A stretch of DNA of 64,000 nt from Hymenobacter wooponensis (GCF_004745865.1 NZ_SRKZ01000003.1:434001-498000), one strand, 5' to 3'. Shown: positions 35,703-43,945, numbered from the stretch's first letter. Numbers and translations: made by a program. Notes: generated by a model not told the origin, from the sequence alone.

Positions 35703-36605
35703 CTAGCTCCGGGGATGGAACTCCGTAATCACTTGGCGCAGGTAGTCGCGGTCGAGGTGAGTATAGATTTCGGTAGTGGTGATGCTTTCGTGGCCTAGCA
35801 TCTCCTGCACGGCACGTAAGTCGGCCCCACCTTCGATAAGGTGAGTGGCAAAACTGTGCCGGAAGGTGTGCGGGCTGATGCTCTTGCGCACGCCAGCTTT
35901 ATCGGCGGTTGCCTTGATAATGTTGAACACCATCACACGGGAAAGCTTGGTGCCGCGCTTGTTGAGGAACACAATATCCTCGTTGCCGGGCTTTATGTCG
36001 AGGTGGGCCCGAATACCTTGCAGGTAAAACCCCAGGTGCTTGAGCGCATCGCGCCCAATGGGCACCAAGCGCTCCTTATTGCCCTTGCCGGTCACGCGCA
36101 CAAAGCCCTGGTCAGCGTAGAGGTTGGAGAGCCGCAGGTCAGTGAGCTCACTCACGCGCAAGCCGGAGCTATAGAGAACCTCCAGGATGGCCCGGTTGCG
36201 GGTACCTTCGGGGGTGCTCAGGTCAATAGCATCTAGTAGCTGTTCAATCTCGGGGTAGCTCAGCGTGTCGGGGAGCTTACGGCCCGTTTTAGGAGCTTCC
36301 AGCGTATCGGTGGGGTCCAGGGCCAGCATATCTTCCATAATCAGGAAGCTATAAAAGGCTTTAATGCCGGACAGGGTGCGGGCTTGGGAGGTAGCCGACA
36401 TTCCTAAGCCACCTAGCCAGGTCAGAAAGTCGCGCAGGATGCGGGTGGTAACCTGCTGGGGCGAGGCGGGCAGCTTTTCCAGTTGCAGGTACTGGTGCAG
36501 TTTGCTCACGTCGCGCACATAGGCCTCCACGGAGTTGCCCGAAAGGGACTTTTCCAGTTGGAGATACCCTTCAAACTGTTTGATGGCAACGGGCCAGGTA
36601 GACAT
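35703..36605 (-). CDS. xerD: Tyrosine recombinase XerC/XerD
   Basis: This 300-residue recombinase resolves chromosome dimers at dif. The N-terminal SAM-like core-binding domain (1-100) is followed by the catalytic domain with Arg150 (SSGLRVSELTDL), Lys174 (TGKGNKERL), His246 and Arg249 (SPHTFRHSFATHL), His272 (LGHESITTT) and nucleophile Tyr281 (EIYTHLD). Length matches XerC/XerD exactly. The frame is open up to 36872, but the extra 89 residues would run through the REP-like element and the opposite aroQ gene, so ATG 36605 is used. No attachment site or mobile cargo is adjacent, so this is a housekeeping recombinase rather than an integrase. Confidence 0.93.
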   Translation of the reverse strand: MSTWPVAIKQFEGYLQLEKSLSGNSVEAYVRDVSKLHQYLQLEKLPASPQQVTTRILRDFLTWLGGLGMSATSQARTLSGIKAFYSFLIMEDMLALDPTDTLEAPKTGRKLPDTLSYPEIEQLLDAIDLSTPEGTRNRAILEVLYSSGLRVSELTDLRLSNLYADQGFVRVTGKGNKERLVPIGRDALKHLGFYLQGIRAHLDIKPGNEDIVFLNKRGTKLSRVMVFNIIKATADKAGVRKSISPHTFRHSFATHLIEGGADLRAVQEMLGHESITTTEIYTHLDRDYLRQVITEFHPRS

Positions 36606-36612
36606 AGACGAA

Positions 36613-36710
36613 AAATGTAGCGTAAGCTTTAGCTTGCGCCGTGCGTAGCTGCGCACGGCGGTGACGAAGTACTTCCTGCCACGACGCAAGCTAAAGCTTA
36701 CGCTACATTT
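36613..36710. repeat. 98-bp REP/MITE-like nested palindrome between xerD and aroQ
   Basis: Perfect 26-bp terminal inverted repeats occupy 36613-36638 and 36685-36710 (outer ends AAATGTAGCG and CGCTACATTT). Between them lie a second perfect hairpin, CGCCGTGCG/CGCACGGCG (36637-36645 and 36652-36660, 6-nt loop), and the 10-bp palindrome GAAGTACTTC (36665-36674). It encodes nothing. Layout resembles non-autonomous REP or MITE elements mobilised by a transposase elsewhere. It fills most of the 117-nt divergent spacer. Confidence 0.8.
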
Positions 36711-36722
36711 CCCCCTCACGCT

Positions 36723-37169
36723 ATGCAAATCCTCCTGCTCAACGGTCCTAACCTTAACCTGCTTGGTCGGCGCGAGCCGGGCATCTATGGCACCCGCTCC
36801 TTCGAAGACTACCTGCCTGAGCTGCAAGAGGCCTTTCCGCAGTTTGAACTGACCTACTTCCAAAGCAACCACGAAGGCGAACTACTTGACAAGCTGCACG
36901 AAGTAGGCTTCACCTACCACGGCATTGTGCTCAACGCCGGCGGCTATACCCATACCAGCGTAGCCCTCGCCGATGCCATTGCGGCCATTGCTACTCCTGT
37001 AGTAGAGGTGCACCTAAGCAACCTGCACGCCCGCGAGGAGTTCCGGCAAAAAAGTCTCATCGGCCGCAACTGCGTCGGCAACATAAGTGGGTTTAAGCTC
37101 GACAGCTACCGCTTGGCGCTGCATTACTTCGATGGCCTTCGCCCCAAGCGAGTAGGCTTTAAAATATAG
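36723..37169 (+). CDS. aroQ: 3-dehydroquinate dehydratase, type II
   Basis: This 148-residue enzyme converts 3-dehydroquinate to 3-dehydroshikimate in the shikimate pathway. Family hallmarks are LNGPNLNLLGRREP (5-19), Tyr22 in GIYG as the catalytic Tyr, FQSNHEGELLD, LNAGGYTHTSVAL with the active-site Asn/His, and VEVHLSNLHAREEFR. Length is exactly that of the dodecameric type II family. The ATG lies only 12 nt after the REP-like element, so its promoter must be inside or beyond that element. Confidence 0.97.
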   Translation: MQILLLNGPNLNLLGRREPGIYGTRSFEDYLPELQEAFPQFELTYFQSNHEGELLDKLHEVGFTYHGIVLNAGGYTHTSVALADAIAAIATPVVEVHLSNLHAREEFRQKSLIGRNCVGNISGFKLDSYRLALHYFDGLRPKRVGFKI

Positions 37170-37343
37170 CCTGGCGAAGCGCGGGTTCAGCCGGATAAAA
37201 AATTCTGCTCTTCTGACGAAGTCTGGCCCTACGTACGTTTAGGCACCTCGGCTGCCCGGTTTTGAAGGCAGCTGGTTGTCTTGTTTTGGGTAGGATAGCG
37301 GCCCCTTAGGGAGTATTTCTCCTGTGCGCTGTTTTTCTGTTTC

Positions 37344-37351
37344 TACCTTTG
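37344..37351 (+). promoter_or_regulatory. -7 box of the class V aminotransferase gene (TACCTTTG)
   Basis: TACCTTTG matches TAnnTTTG and ends 30 nt before the ATG at 37382. It overlaps the alternative TTG start at 37349, which argues against that start. Confidence 0.65.
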
Positions 37352-37381
37352 TATTTCCCGTTTCCTAGCTCCTTCACCTAT

Positions 37382-38449
37382 ATGTATACATTCAATCCCG
37401 GCCCTTCGCAGGTGTACCCACAGGTGCGCCAATACCTTCAGGATGCGTTTGACGAAGGGTGGCTGTCGGCCCAACACCGCGGCGAGCGGTTTGTGCAGCT
37501 CATGCGCCAGACGGTCACTGAGCTGAAAAACAAACTCAATGTTCCCCAGGACTACACCGTGTTCTTCATGAGCTCGGCCACGGAGTGCTGGGAAGTACTG
37601 GCCCAGAGCCTAACGCCCAACAAAAGCCTTCACCTCTACAGCGGTGCTTTCGGAGAGAAGTGGTTTGACTACGCCAAGGCCCTGCGCCCTAACAGCACAG
37701 GTATCAAGTTTGGCCTCGATGAAGTGCCCGATGCGAACAACCTACCTGGCCTAGACGAGCAGACTGACCTAGTTTGCATCACGCAAAACGAGACCAGCAA
37801 TGCCACGCAGCTCCGCGATGGTGTTATCCTAAACATATATAACCGCTTGCCCGGCAACACGCTGCTGGCCGTTGATGCCACTTCGTCGCTGGCCGGCATT
37901 CAGCTGAAATATATCAAGGCCGATATCTGGTACGCTTCGGTGCAGAAGTGCTTCGGGCAGCCCGCCGGCCTCTCCGTAATGCTCCTGTCTCCGCGGGCGG
38001 TAGAGCGGTTCCGCAAAATCAATGAGCGCAGCCACTACAACTCGCTCACGGCCCAGTACGAGAAGATGCTCAACTTCCAGACTACTCACACGCCCAACGT
38101 ACTGGGTATCTACCTACTGAGCCGTACCCTCCACGACCGGCCGGGCATCAAAGTCACGCATCAGCACCTACAGGACCGCGCCACCAAGCTCTACGATTAC
38201 TTCGATCAGGCCACCCAGCTCACACCCATGGTGCAGAACCCCGAGACCCGTTCTACCACGGTTATTGGCTTGCAAGCACCAGCGCCGCTCATTGACGAGG
38301 TAAAGCGGCGGGCCCTCTCGCAAGGGCTCCAGCTGGGCAGCGGCTACGGTACTTGGAAACCAACTACCCTGCGCATTGCGAACTTCCCCGCCATCCCCGA
38401 TGCGGCTTTTGAGCAGCTGGTGCAGTTCTTTGCTAGAGAATTTGCCTGA
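37382..38449 (+). CDS. Class V PLP-dependent aminotransferase (SerC-like)
   Basis: This 355-residue fold-type I enzyme resembles phosphoserine and alanine-glyoxylate aminotransferases. It begins MYTFNPGPSQVYP, contains FMSSATECWEVLAQ for phosphate/PLP binding, VDATSSLAG with the PLP-ring Asp, and SVQKCFGQPAGL with the Schiff-base lysine; TLRIANFPAIPD near the end holds the substrate-carboxylate Arg. In Bacteroidota such proteins often serve as the serine-biosynthesis transaminase, but no serA or serB is next to it here, so I give no gene symbol. ATG 37382 is chosen over the TTG at 37349. Confidence 0.88.
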   Translation: MYTFNPGPSQVYPQVRQYLQDAFDEGWLSAQHRGERFVQLMRQTVTELKNKLNVPQDYTVFFMSSATECWEVLAQSLTPNKSLHLYSGAFGEKWFDYAKALRPNSTGIKFGLDEVPDANNLPGLDEQTDLVCITQNETSNATQLRDGVILNIYNRLPGNTLLAVDATSSLAGIQLKYIKADIWYASVQKCFGQPAGLSVMLLSPRAVERFRKINERSHYNSLTAQYEKMLNFQTTHTPNVLGIYLLSRTLHDRPGIKVTHQHLQDRATKLYDYFDQATQLTPMVQNPETRSTTVIGLQAPAPLIDEVKRRALSQGLQLGSGYGTWKPTTLRIANFPAIPDAAFEQLVQFFAREFA

Positions 38450-38453
38450 AATC

Positions 38454-38540
38454 AATGAGTGAATGAGTGATAGAGTAAATGAGGAAAATATCTAGCGTTA
38501 CCCTCAATACTCTATCACTCATTCACTTACTCACTCATTG
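38454..38540. repeat. Spacer hairpin with self-repetitive arms between aminotransferase and marC genes
   Basis: A perfect 17-bp stem GAATGAGTGATAGAGTA pairs 38461-38477 with 38508-38524, and partial pairing extends outward because both arms are themselves built from repeats of AATGAGTG. It lies between two plus-strand genes and has no U tract. Confidence 0.65.
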
Positions 38541-38542
38541 TT

Positions 38543-39103
38543 ATGTTCAGCCTCAAAGAAATAGCATCCGTCACGCTCACGCTTTTCGCCGTGATTGATA
38601 TTTTGGGTTCCATCCCGATTATCATTCAAATTCGGCAGCGCGAGGGCAAGATTCACTCCGAGAAAGCCACACTGGTAGCGGGCGTTCTGATGGTGGTTTT
38701 TCTGTTTCTAGGCCAGAGCATCCTCTCCCTTTTTGGCGTTGACTTCCAGTCGTTTGCCCTTGCTGGCGCCATTATCATTTTCCTGATTGGCATGGAGATG
38801 ATTCTGGGCATCGAGCTGTTTCGGCACAACCCGTTGGCGGCATCAGGCTCCATTGTACCGCTGGCGTTTCCGCTGATTGTGGGAGCCGGCACCATGACGA
38901 CGCTCTTGTCGTTGCGGGCGGCTTACCAGCTGCCCAACGTGCTGGCGGGTGTGCTCGTGAACTTGCTCTTTGTGTATCTGGTGCTAAAAAGCAGTGCCTG
39001 GATTGAGCGCAAGCTGGGCAAAGCCGGTGAAGATATTTTGCGCCGCGTGTTTGGCGTGATCCTGCTGGCTATTGCCATCAAGCTTTTTAAATCTAACTTT
39101 TAA
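38543..39103 (+). CDS. MarC family integral membrane protein
   Basis: This 186-residue inner-membrane protein has six hydrophobic segments and the MarC/UPF0056 pattern: TLFAVIDILGSIPI near the N terminus, GAIIIFLIGMEMILG, and SIVPLAFPLIVGAGTMTTLL. The family was once linked to multiple antibiotic resistance but that role was not upheld; it may be a small-molecule exporter or channel. The start at the ATG 38543 is close behind a long hairpin. Same-strand neighbours (aminotransferase, rnhA) are separated from it by hairpin-containing spacers, so co-transcription is uncertain. Confidence 0.9.
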   Translation: MFSLKEIASVTLTLFAVIDILGSIPIIIQIRQREGKIHSEKATLVAGVLMVVFLFLGQSILSLFGVDFQSFALAGAIIIFLIGMEMILGIELFRHNPLAASGSIVPLAFPLIVGAGTMTTLLSLRAAYQLPNVLAGVLVNLLFVYLVLKSSAWIERKLGKAGEDILRRVFGVILLAIAIKLFKSNF

Positions 39104-39176
39104 ATGGAGGCTGATTGTTGGTTGTTGATTGGTTATTCACGTCACAATAGACAACTATCAACAAGCAACAACCTCC
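39104..39176. repeat. Imperfect hairpin spacer between marC and rnhA
   Basis: GGAGG plus repeated TTGTTG words on the left pair with CAACAA repeats plus CCTCC on the right (roughly 39106-39131 with 39152-39176). The arms are internally repetitive, as in the spacer before marC. Confidence 0.5.
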
Positions 39177-39192
39177 TAACAAGCATCACCCT

Positions 39193-39660
39193 TTGATTTA
39201 CCTATTCACCGATGGCTCCTCACGGGGGAATCCGGGTCCGGGCGGCTACGGCGCTATTCTGCGCTTTGGTCAGCATGAAAAAGAACTAACCCAAGGCTTC
39301 CGCCTCACCACCAACAATCGTATGGAGTTGCTGGCCGTGATCATAGGCCTAGAATCTATCACGCGCCCGGAGTTGCCCATTACCGTCGTCACCGACTCTA
39401 AGTATGTGGTTGATGCCGTGGAAAAGAAGTGGGTGTTTGGCTGGATCAACAAGCCGGATTTTGGTAAGAAGGCGAATGAAGACCTCTGGCGCCGCTTTGT
39501 GAAGGTGTACCGCCAGCGCAACGTACAATTCCGCTGGGTACGCGGCCACAACGGCCACCCCGAAAATGAGCGTTGCGACCAGCTGGCTGTACGCAGCGCG
39601 GTACACGGCCCCCTGCTCATTGACGAGGGATATGAAATGCTGGAGGCCAAGCGCGCCTAG
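39193..39660 (+). CDS. rnhA: Ribonuclease HI
   Basis: This 155-residue enzyme degrades the RNA strand of RNA-DNA hybrids. The four carboxylates are in place: Asp7 (LFTDGSS), Glu45 (NRMELLAV), Asp68 (VVTDSKY) and Asp129 (ERCDQLA), with the flexible-loop His at 119 (RGHNGHPENE). The frame contains a TAG at 39148 and no ATG before Met44, so translation starts at the TTG at 39193, giving the normal MIYLFTDG N terminus. Its TAG stop is part of CTAGGCC. Cytoplasmic. Confidence 0.95.
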   Translation: MIYLFTDGSSRGNPGPGGYGAILRFGQHEKELTQGFRLTTNNRMELLAVIIGLESITRPELPITVVTDSKYVVDAVEKKWVFGWINKPDFGKKANEDLWRRFVKVYRQRNVQFRWVRGHNGHPENERCDQLAVRSAVHGPLLIDEGYEMLEAKRA

Positions 39661-39682
39661 GCCAGTATGCAGCTGATTGAGC

Positions 39683-40405
39683 GTGGCTAACTCCTACTTC
39701 CAGTTTAAGCAGTTTCGGATAGAGCAGGGCGAGTGTGCTATGAAGGTAAGCACCGATGCCTGCGTGCTGGGCGCGGTAGCTGACCTGACGGCAGCGCAAC
39801 ATATTTTGGATATTGGGACGGGTACTGGCTTACTGGCGCTCATGGCCGCTCAGCGCAACCCCACAGCCTGTATTGAAGCCGTAGAGCTTGACACTGCCGC
39901 TGCGGCCCAGGCCGCAGGTAACTTCCGTAGCAGTCCGTGGAGGAATCGGCTTACGGTGCACGCGATGTCGCTAGGCCAGTTTGCTGCCACCAATCCCGCA
40001 GCCTTCGACCATATTATCTGCAATCCGCCTTTCTTTCGACATTCCCTACGCTCCCCTGACGCCCAACGCACTACGGCTCGCCATACTGCCCCCGATTCGC
40101 TAACCTTTCAGGAGCTAGCCAACTTTGCAGCTGAGTTTCTCCATCCACTAGGCCACCTAACGGTGTTGCTTCCCCTACCTGAAATGCAGCACTTCGAGCG
40201 TGCTGCCTCTCAAGCGGGGCTCTATCCTATTTCTCGAATGGTCATGCATCACCGGCCGGGTAGCAAGCCACTACGTCACATTACATCCTTCTCGAAGACA
40301 GCGGCTGCTCTTGATGTTCAGGAGCTATTTCTACATGAAGCAGCCACTGAAGTGTATTCAAAGCAATTTCAGAATCTATTAGGTCAGTTCTATTTAGCAT
40401 TGTAA
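39683..40405 (+). CDS. tRNA1(Val) adenine-N6 methyltransferase-like (YfiC/TrmN6)
   Basis: This 240-residue class I SAM methyltransferase starts SYFQFKQFRIEQGECAMKV, has the SAM-binding motif ILDIGTGTGLLALMAAQR, the acidic post-strand-2 residue in VELD, and the N6-adenine methylase motif NPPF in HIICNPPFF. This matches TrmN6, which methylates A37 of tRNA1-Val. No ATG precedes Met22, so initiation must be at GTG 39683 or TTG 39677; GTG gives the family-like N terminus. It follows rnhA by 22 nt, probably as an operon. Confidence 0.85.
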   Translation: MANSYFQFKQFRIEQGECAMKVSTDACVLGAVADLTAAQHILDIGTGTGLLALMAAQRNPTACIEAVELDTAAAAQAAGNFRSSPWRNRLTVHAMSLGQFAATNPAAFDHIICNPPFFRHSLRSPDAQRTTARHTAPDSLTFQELANFAAEFLHPLGHLTVLLPLPEMQHFERAASQAGLYPISRMVMHHRPGSKPLRHITSFSKTAAALDVQELFLHEAATEVYSKQFQNLLGQFYLAL

Positions 40406-40965
40406 CTGGAGTAGCTATTAAGCTGATTGTTAACCTCTTCAACTGTCTGTTCACGATATGAAGCCATTTGCATAAAATGAAAGAGCCGCACCTTTAGGCG
40501 CGGCTCTTGTGCAATAGGTGTTTAGAACGAAAATCAGCTTTTTGAAAGACCGTATTACAGTGTCAGAGTATGATAGTTTTAGAGACTCCACGAATAATTC
40601 AGGAGAGATACTATATCACACACTTAAATAGCTTTAGGTAAAAGTACATCTAAATGTTATATCATTTACTCAAAAAGAGAAAATATTTCCAAAATAGGAG
40701 ACCAACTATCCCAACATAGTTCCTCGGAGGTACAGCGAAGCAGCAGATTGCAGGAATTCTAGATCCGAGGGCTGCCGACGGGCACTGGCAAGCATAGTAG
40801 CCACGGCCACAGGAACAGCCCGATGCGCTAGTTAGCTAATGGCTGCCAAAACCAGAGCCCGAACTGGTGCTAGGCCTGGCAACAACCAAAGCAGGAGCAA
40901 CCGCCATCAACCCAGTTCGGCTAACTGCCGGCTGAGCACCTGCCACTGCATCATTAGGTAGGCTT
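40406..40965. other. 560-bp spacer, no gene supported
   Basis: After the terminator-like hairpin near 40480 comes a markedly AT-rich stretch (about 40510-40720) and then a GC-rich stretch (about 40730-40960). The latter contains short minus-strand frames broken by stops (near 40820-40940), which could be a decayed coding remnant. I recognise no product or RNA. Confidence 0.5.
40478..40512 (+). terminator. Terminator after the TrmN6-like gene
   Basis: Arms AAGAGCCGC and GCGGCTCTT with a 10-nt loop lie 76 nt after the stop. The trailing T tract is short. Confidence 0.6.
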
Positions 40966-42351
40966 TTATTTTCTGCTTTCGCCGGCTAGCATTTCCTTGC
41001 CATAATGATGTTCCTCTTCTTTAAACCGAATGGCATAATCCTCGGCGAGTTCGGTCAATATGGGCTCGTAGAGGGTAGCCTGAGTGGGAATAACAACTCC
41101 GCGCTGCTGACCTTCTCCTCGCGCTAAGCGACGCACGGCCATCCCCAGCGGCAGGCCTACGGTTTTTGCCATAGCCGTATGCGTGCTGTCGTCACCAAGT
41201 ACCACCAGCGACGATGTACGGTAGTACAGTTCCTCCCCTAGCTCGTACTCAAACAGGTGCTGCATCACAATCATGTCACGGTCAGTAGGCTCTAGTTGCC
41301 ACTTTCGGGTGAGCAGATGTTCCAAGAGTTGAGCCGGAGTGGCATTCGCCAACCCCACAGGCTCATCCGTAAACAGACCGAGCCAGATCAGGCGTTGCAT
41401 CTCCGGTGAGTTATGCGCTAGGCCTAGGTGCTTGGCAGTAAGGGCCGCAACTGACCATTGTGGGTCTGGGTACACTGGCAGATAAGAGCTTACCAGCTGT
41501 TTCCACGTCATAGTAGCGGGGTTGCCTAATGGCCCTGAGTCATCCGTAAGGCCTAACCGTACCAGCGCACCCCAGGCACTGCAATAGCCTGGCCGCCGTA
41601 GCGTGCCGCGTAAAATGGTTGGAATATCCTCTAGGCCATAGGGTGCCCGGTAGCCTAAGGAGTCACGATTAGCATAGCCCTCAAACAGCCCATGCTCAGG
41701 AACCGTTATGTCTTCCGTTTGCACGAAGAGCTGCTGGTATGGGATGAAGCGCAGCTGTCCGTTCTGCTTATACTTGGCAGTGCCCTGCCCAGCTAACACC
41801 ACATTCCGCGGGTTCCAGGTAAACTTGTACTTCCAGGGATTGTCGCCCTCTGAATCGGGGGCCATCAGCCCACCGCAGTACGACTTGAAGCTGGTGATTC
41901 GTCCACCCCGGGCCCGCACATCGTCAATAACCTGCATGGCCGACATATGATCCAGCCCTGGGTCTAGGCCACATTCCATCAGCAGGGTAATCCCCGCTTG
42001 CTGCGCGTCAAGGTCTAGTTCTCGAATGGCCTCGCTCACGTAACTAGCCGTAGCCAAATGGCGCTTATGCTGCACGCACATACGGGCAACAACTGGATGG
42101 AAAAGTGCGGGCAGCATAGAAATAACTACGTCTGCTTCCTGAACCAGCTCTTCCAATCGGGCTTCGTTTTGAATATCGAAGGTAACGGCTCGGGCGTACT
42201 CGGTATGCGCGGCCAAAACAGGTTCTAAATGTGCTGGGTTTACATCCCCTACTGTTACCTGCCATCCTTCCAGAGGGGCGTACCGAAGCAGGTAGTTAAT
42301 AAGTGAAGACGCCGAACGACCGGCGCCCAGCAACAACAGACGAGTAGACAT
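40966..42351 (-). CDS. Saccharopine dehydrogenase-like protein
   Basis: This 461-residue protein has an N-terminal NAD(P)-binding Rossmann fold (LLLLGAGRSASSLINYL, then VGDVNPAHL and DVVISMLPALFHP) and a large C-terminal domain with LMECGLDPGLDHMSAM and FKSYCGGLMAPD, the pattern of saccharopine reductase/LYS9-type enzymes. Known relatives interconvert saccharopine and glutamate plus alpha-aminoadipate semialdehyde in lysine breakdown. No bifunctional partner or other lysine-degradation gene is next to it. The terminal region contains a His-rich EEEHHYGKE. Likely cytoplasmic; specific activity inferred. Confidence 0.88.
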   Translation of the reverse strand: MSTRLLLLGAGRSASSLINYLLRYAPLEGWQVTVGDVNPAHLEPVLAAHTEYARAVTFDIQNEARLEELVQEADVVISMLPALFHPVVARMCVQHKRHLATASYVSEAIRELDLDAQQAGITLLMECGLDPGLDHMSAMQVIDDVRARGGRITSFKSYCGGLMAPDSEGDNPWKYKFTWNPRNVVLAGQGTAKYKQNGQLRFIPYQQLFVQTEDITVPEHGLFEGYANRDSLGYRAPYGLEDIPTILRGTLRRPGYCSAWGALVRLGLTDDSGPLGNPATMTWKQLVSSYLPVYPDPQWSVAALTAKHLGLAHNSPEMQRLIWLGLFTDEPVGLANATPAQLLEHLLTRKWQLEPTDRDMIVMQHLFEYELGEELYYRTSSLVVLGDDSTHTAMAKTVGLPLGMAVRRLARGEGQQRGVVIPTQATLYEPILTELAEDYAIRFKEEEHHYGKEMLAGESRK

Positions 42352-42556
42352 AAGCAGGTAGTGGGTGGGATGGAACTCTGCAAGCTATACAGATTTGCAG
42401 TTATGCTTCAATAATCGGAAAAACTATCAACCATCGTGAGCTGCTTGTTGATTGTCTGAATGCCTCGATTAAAAGTGTCAAAATTGTAGTACATTCACCG
42501 CCCCTTTCCACACCCCGGGGCCGCTATTCGGTCACGGAACGCTTTCCCGCCCCTAG

Positions 42557-43051
42557 ATGGCCCATCCCTTAAACTTAACGATTACTGTTGAGGTAGCCAC
42601 CGAGGCTGACCTCACCCCGGCCGAACTGGCAACTTGGCAAGCTGCACGCGCTGCTACTGACCACTCCTACGCGCCCTACTCCCACTTTCACGTTGGCGCC
42701 GCTCTGTTGTTGGATGACGGCACTATCTTTCGGGGCACCAACCAGGAAAATGCTGCTTTCCCCTCGGGCTTGTGTGCCGAGCGTACGGCTCTCTTTGGAC
42801 TGGCCGCCTCGCAGCCCGAACGCCACATTGTGGGAATGGCAGTAGCCGCTCGCCCCGCTCAGGGCGACTTCGTGGCGGTGACTTCCTGCGGCGCTTGCCG
42901 CCAAGTAATGGCTGAGTATGAGCACCGCCAGAAACAAGCTATTCCGCTCCTGCTTCCAGGCCCCGACGGAAGCATTTACCGCTTCCAGTCACTTGCCGAC
43001 CTGCTCCCCTTCGGCTTCACTCCCGACGATCTGCCCGAGGCAAAAGCCTAA
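42557..43051 (+). CDS. cdd: Cytidine deaminase
   Basis: This 164-residue pyrimidine-salvage enzyme converts cytidine to uridine. The zinc site is clear: Cys73-Ala-Glu75 (GLCAERTAL, with Glu75 as proton shuttle) and Cys111-x2-Cys114 (SCGACRQVMAEY). Upstream are HVGAALLLDDG and GTNQENAAFPSGLC, which bind the ribose. Length and three-cysteine ligation fit the tetrameric family. It is followed by a large hairpin and then the esterase gene. Confidence 0.95.
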   Translation: MAHPLNLTITVEVATEADLTPAELATWQAARAATDHSYAPYSHFHVGAALLLDDGTIFRGTNQENAAFPSGLCAERTALFGLAASQPERHIVGMAVAARPAQGDFVAVTSCGACRQVMAEYEHRQKQAIPLLLPGPDGSIYRFQSLADLLPFGFTPDDLPEAKA

Positions 43052-43089
43052 ACGCTGATGTGAGTATCTTGCTCACGTCCAAACACAAT

Positions 43090-43200
43090 AGCCCCTGCCT
43101 CTGAGGGCAGAGCAACATTCTGCTATCATCAAACCAGCCCCTATTAGGCCAGGTTTGTTGCTCCAGGATGTTGCTCTGCCCTCAGAAGCAGGGGCTCTTT
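43090..43200 (+). terminator. Very long hairpin after cdd
   Basis: Arms 43090-43118 and 43168-43196 pair over about 28 of 29 positions, with an inner AAACC/GGTTT pairing and a T run at the end. It is far longer than the other terminators here, so it may be a repeat element that also terminates. Confidence 0.7.
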
Positions 43201-43219
43201 TATAGTTAACTCTCTACTG

Positions 43220-43876
43220 ATGCCTGTTCAGGAAAACCATCTGCCTGTTACCCGCACGGCCCGCTATTATCAGTTGGGCACCTTATCGGCAGACACGCGC
43301 CGGGTCTGGTTTGTGTGCCATGGCTATGGGCAGTTAGCTGCTTATTTCATTCGGCACTTCGCTCACCTCACCGAAGCTGACCCACAACTGGTAGTCGTAG
43401 CTCCTGAAGGACTCTCCCGCTTTTACCTGCAAGGCACAGGAGGCCGGATTGGGGCCACCTGGATGACGCGCGAAGACCGCCTCACAGAGATTGATGATTA
43501 CGTGGGGTATCTAAACCAGCTAGCAGAGGCAGTGCTGTCAGAAGCTTCCCCGCTGGTGCAGGTAACGGTACTGGGGTTCTCCCAGGGTGCTGCTACCGTC
43601 AGTCGGTGGTTGTCACGGGCGCATTTCCGACCCGTGCACCTTATTTTATGGGCCGGCGCTTTTCCACCCGATATGGATTTCACGGTGGCAACCCATCTTT
43701 TGCATAAGCTGCCTGTCACCCTCGTTTGCGGTGACGAAGACGAGTTTATCAAGCCGGAACATGTAGAGCAACAACGCGACTTTCTTCGTAAGCTAGGTGT
43801 GGAGCCTCAGGTACTCTCTTTTGCGGGCAAGCACACGCTAAGTGCGCCAGTTTTACGTGGCCTAGCGGGCCTTTAA
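43220..43876 (+). CDS. Alpha/beta hydrolase, phospholipase/carboxylesterase type
   Basis: This 218-residue cytoplasmic protein has the YpfH/acyl-protein-thioesterase pattern: WFVCHGYGQLA as the oxyanion-hole region, the nucleophile elbow GFSQG with Ser121, a probable acid in CGDEDEF (Asp182 or Asp184), and His205 in FAGKHTLS. No signal peptide is visible. Such enzymes hydrolyse short-chain or lysophospholipid esters; the natural substrate is unknown. It lies 169 nt after cdd, beyond the long hairpin. Confidence 0.87.
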   Translation: MPVQENHLPVTRTARYYQLGTLSADTRRVWFVCHGYGQLAAYFIRHFAHLTEADPQLVVVAPEGLSRFYLQGTGGRIGATWMTREDRLTEIDDYVGYLNQLAEAVLSEASPLVQVTVLGFSQGAATVSRWLSRAHFRPVHLILWAGAFPPDMDFTVATHLLHKLPVTLVCGDEDEFIKPEHVEQQRDFLRKLGVEPQVLSFAGKHTLSAPVLRGLAGL

Positions 43877-43887
43877 CCGGCTTACAA

Positions 43888-43928
43888 CAAAGCAAAAGCC
43901 TCACTATAGTAGTGAGGCTTTTGCTTTG
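43888..43928. terminator. Bidirectional terminator, 18-bp perfect stem
   Basis: Arms CAAAGCAAAAGCCTCACT and its complement enclose a 5-nt loop, between the convergent esterase and SDR genes. Confidence 0.9.
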
Positions 43929-43945
43929 TAGGTTGGTGCAAAATG

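Noticed and set aside
35703..36605. Treating XerD as the integrase of a genomic island
   Set aside because: Sequence is the housekeeping 300-residue type beside ftsK, with no tRNA, direct repeats or cargo genes adjacent.
35703..36872. Extending XerD N terminus to 389 residues
   Set aside because: The extra 89 residues cross the palindromic element and the opposite aroQ gene; standard XerD length starts at 36605.
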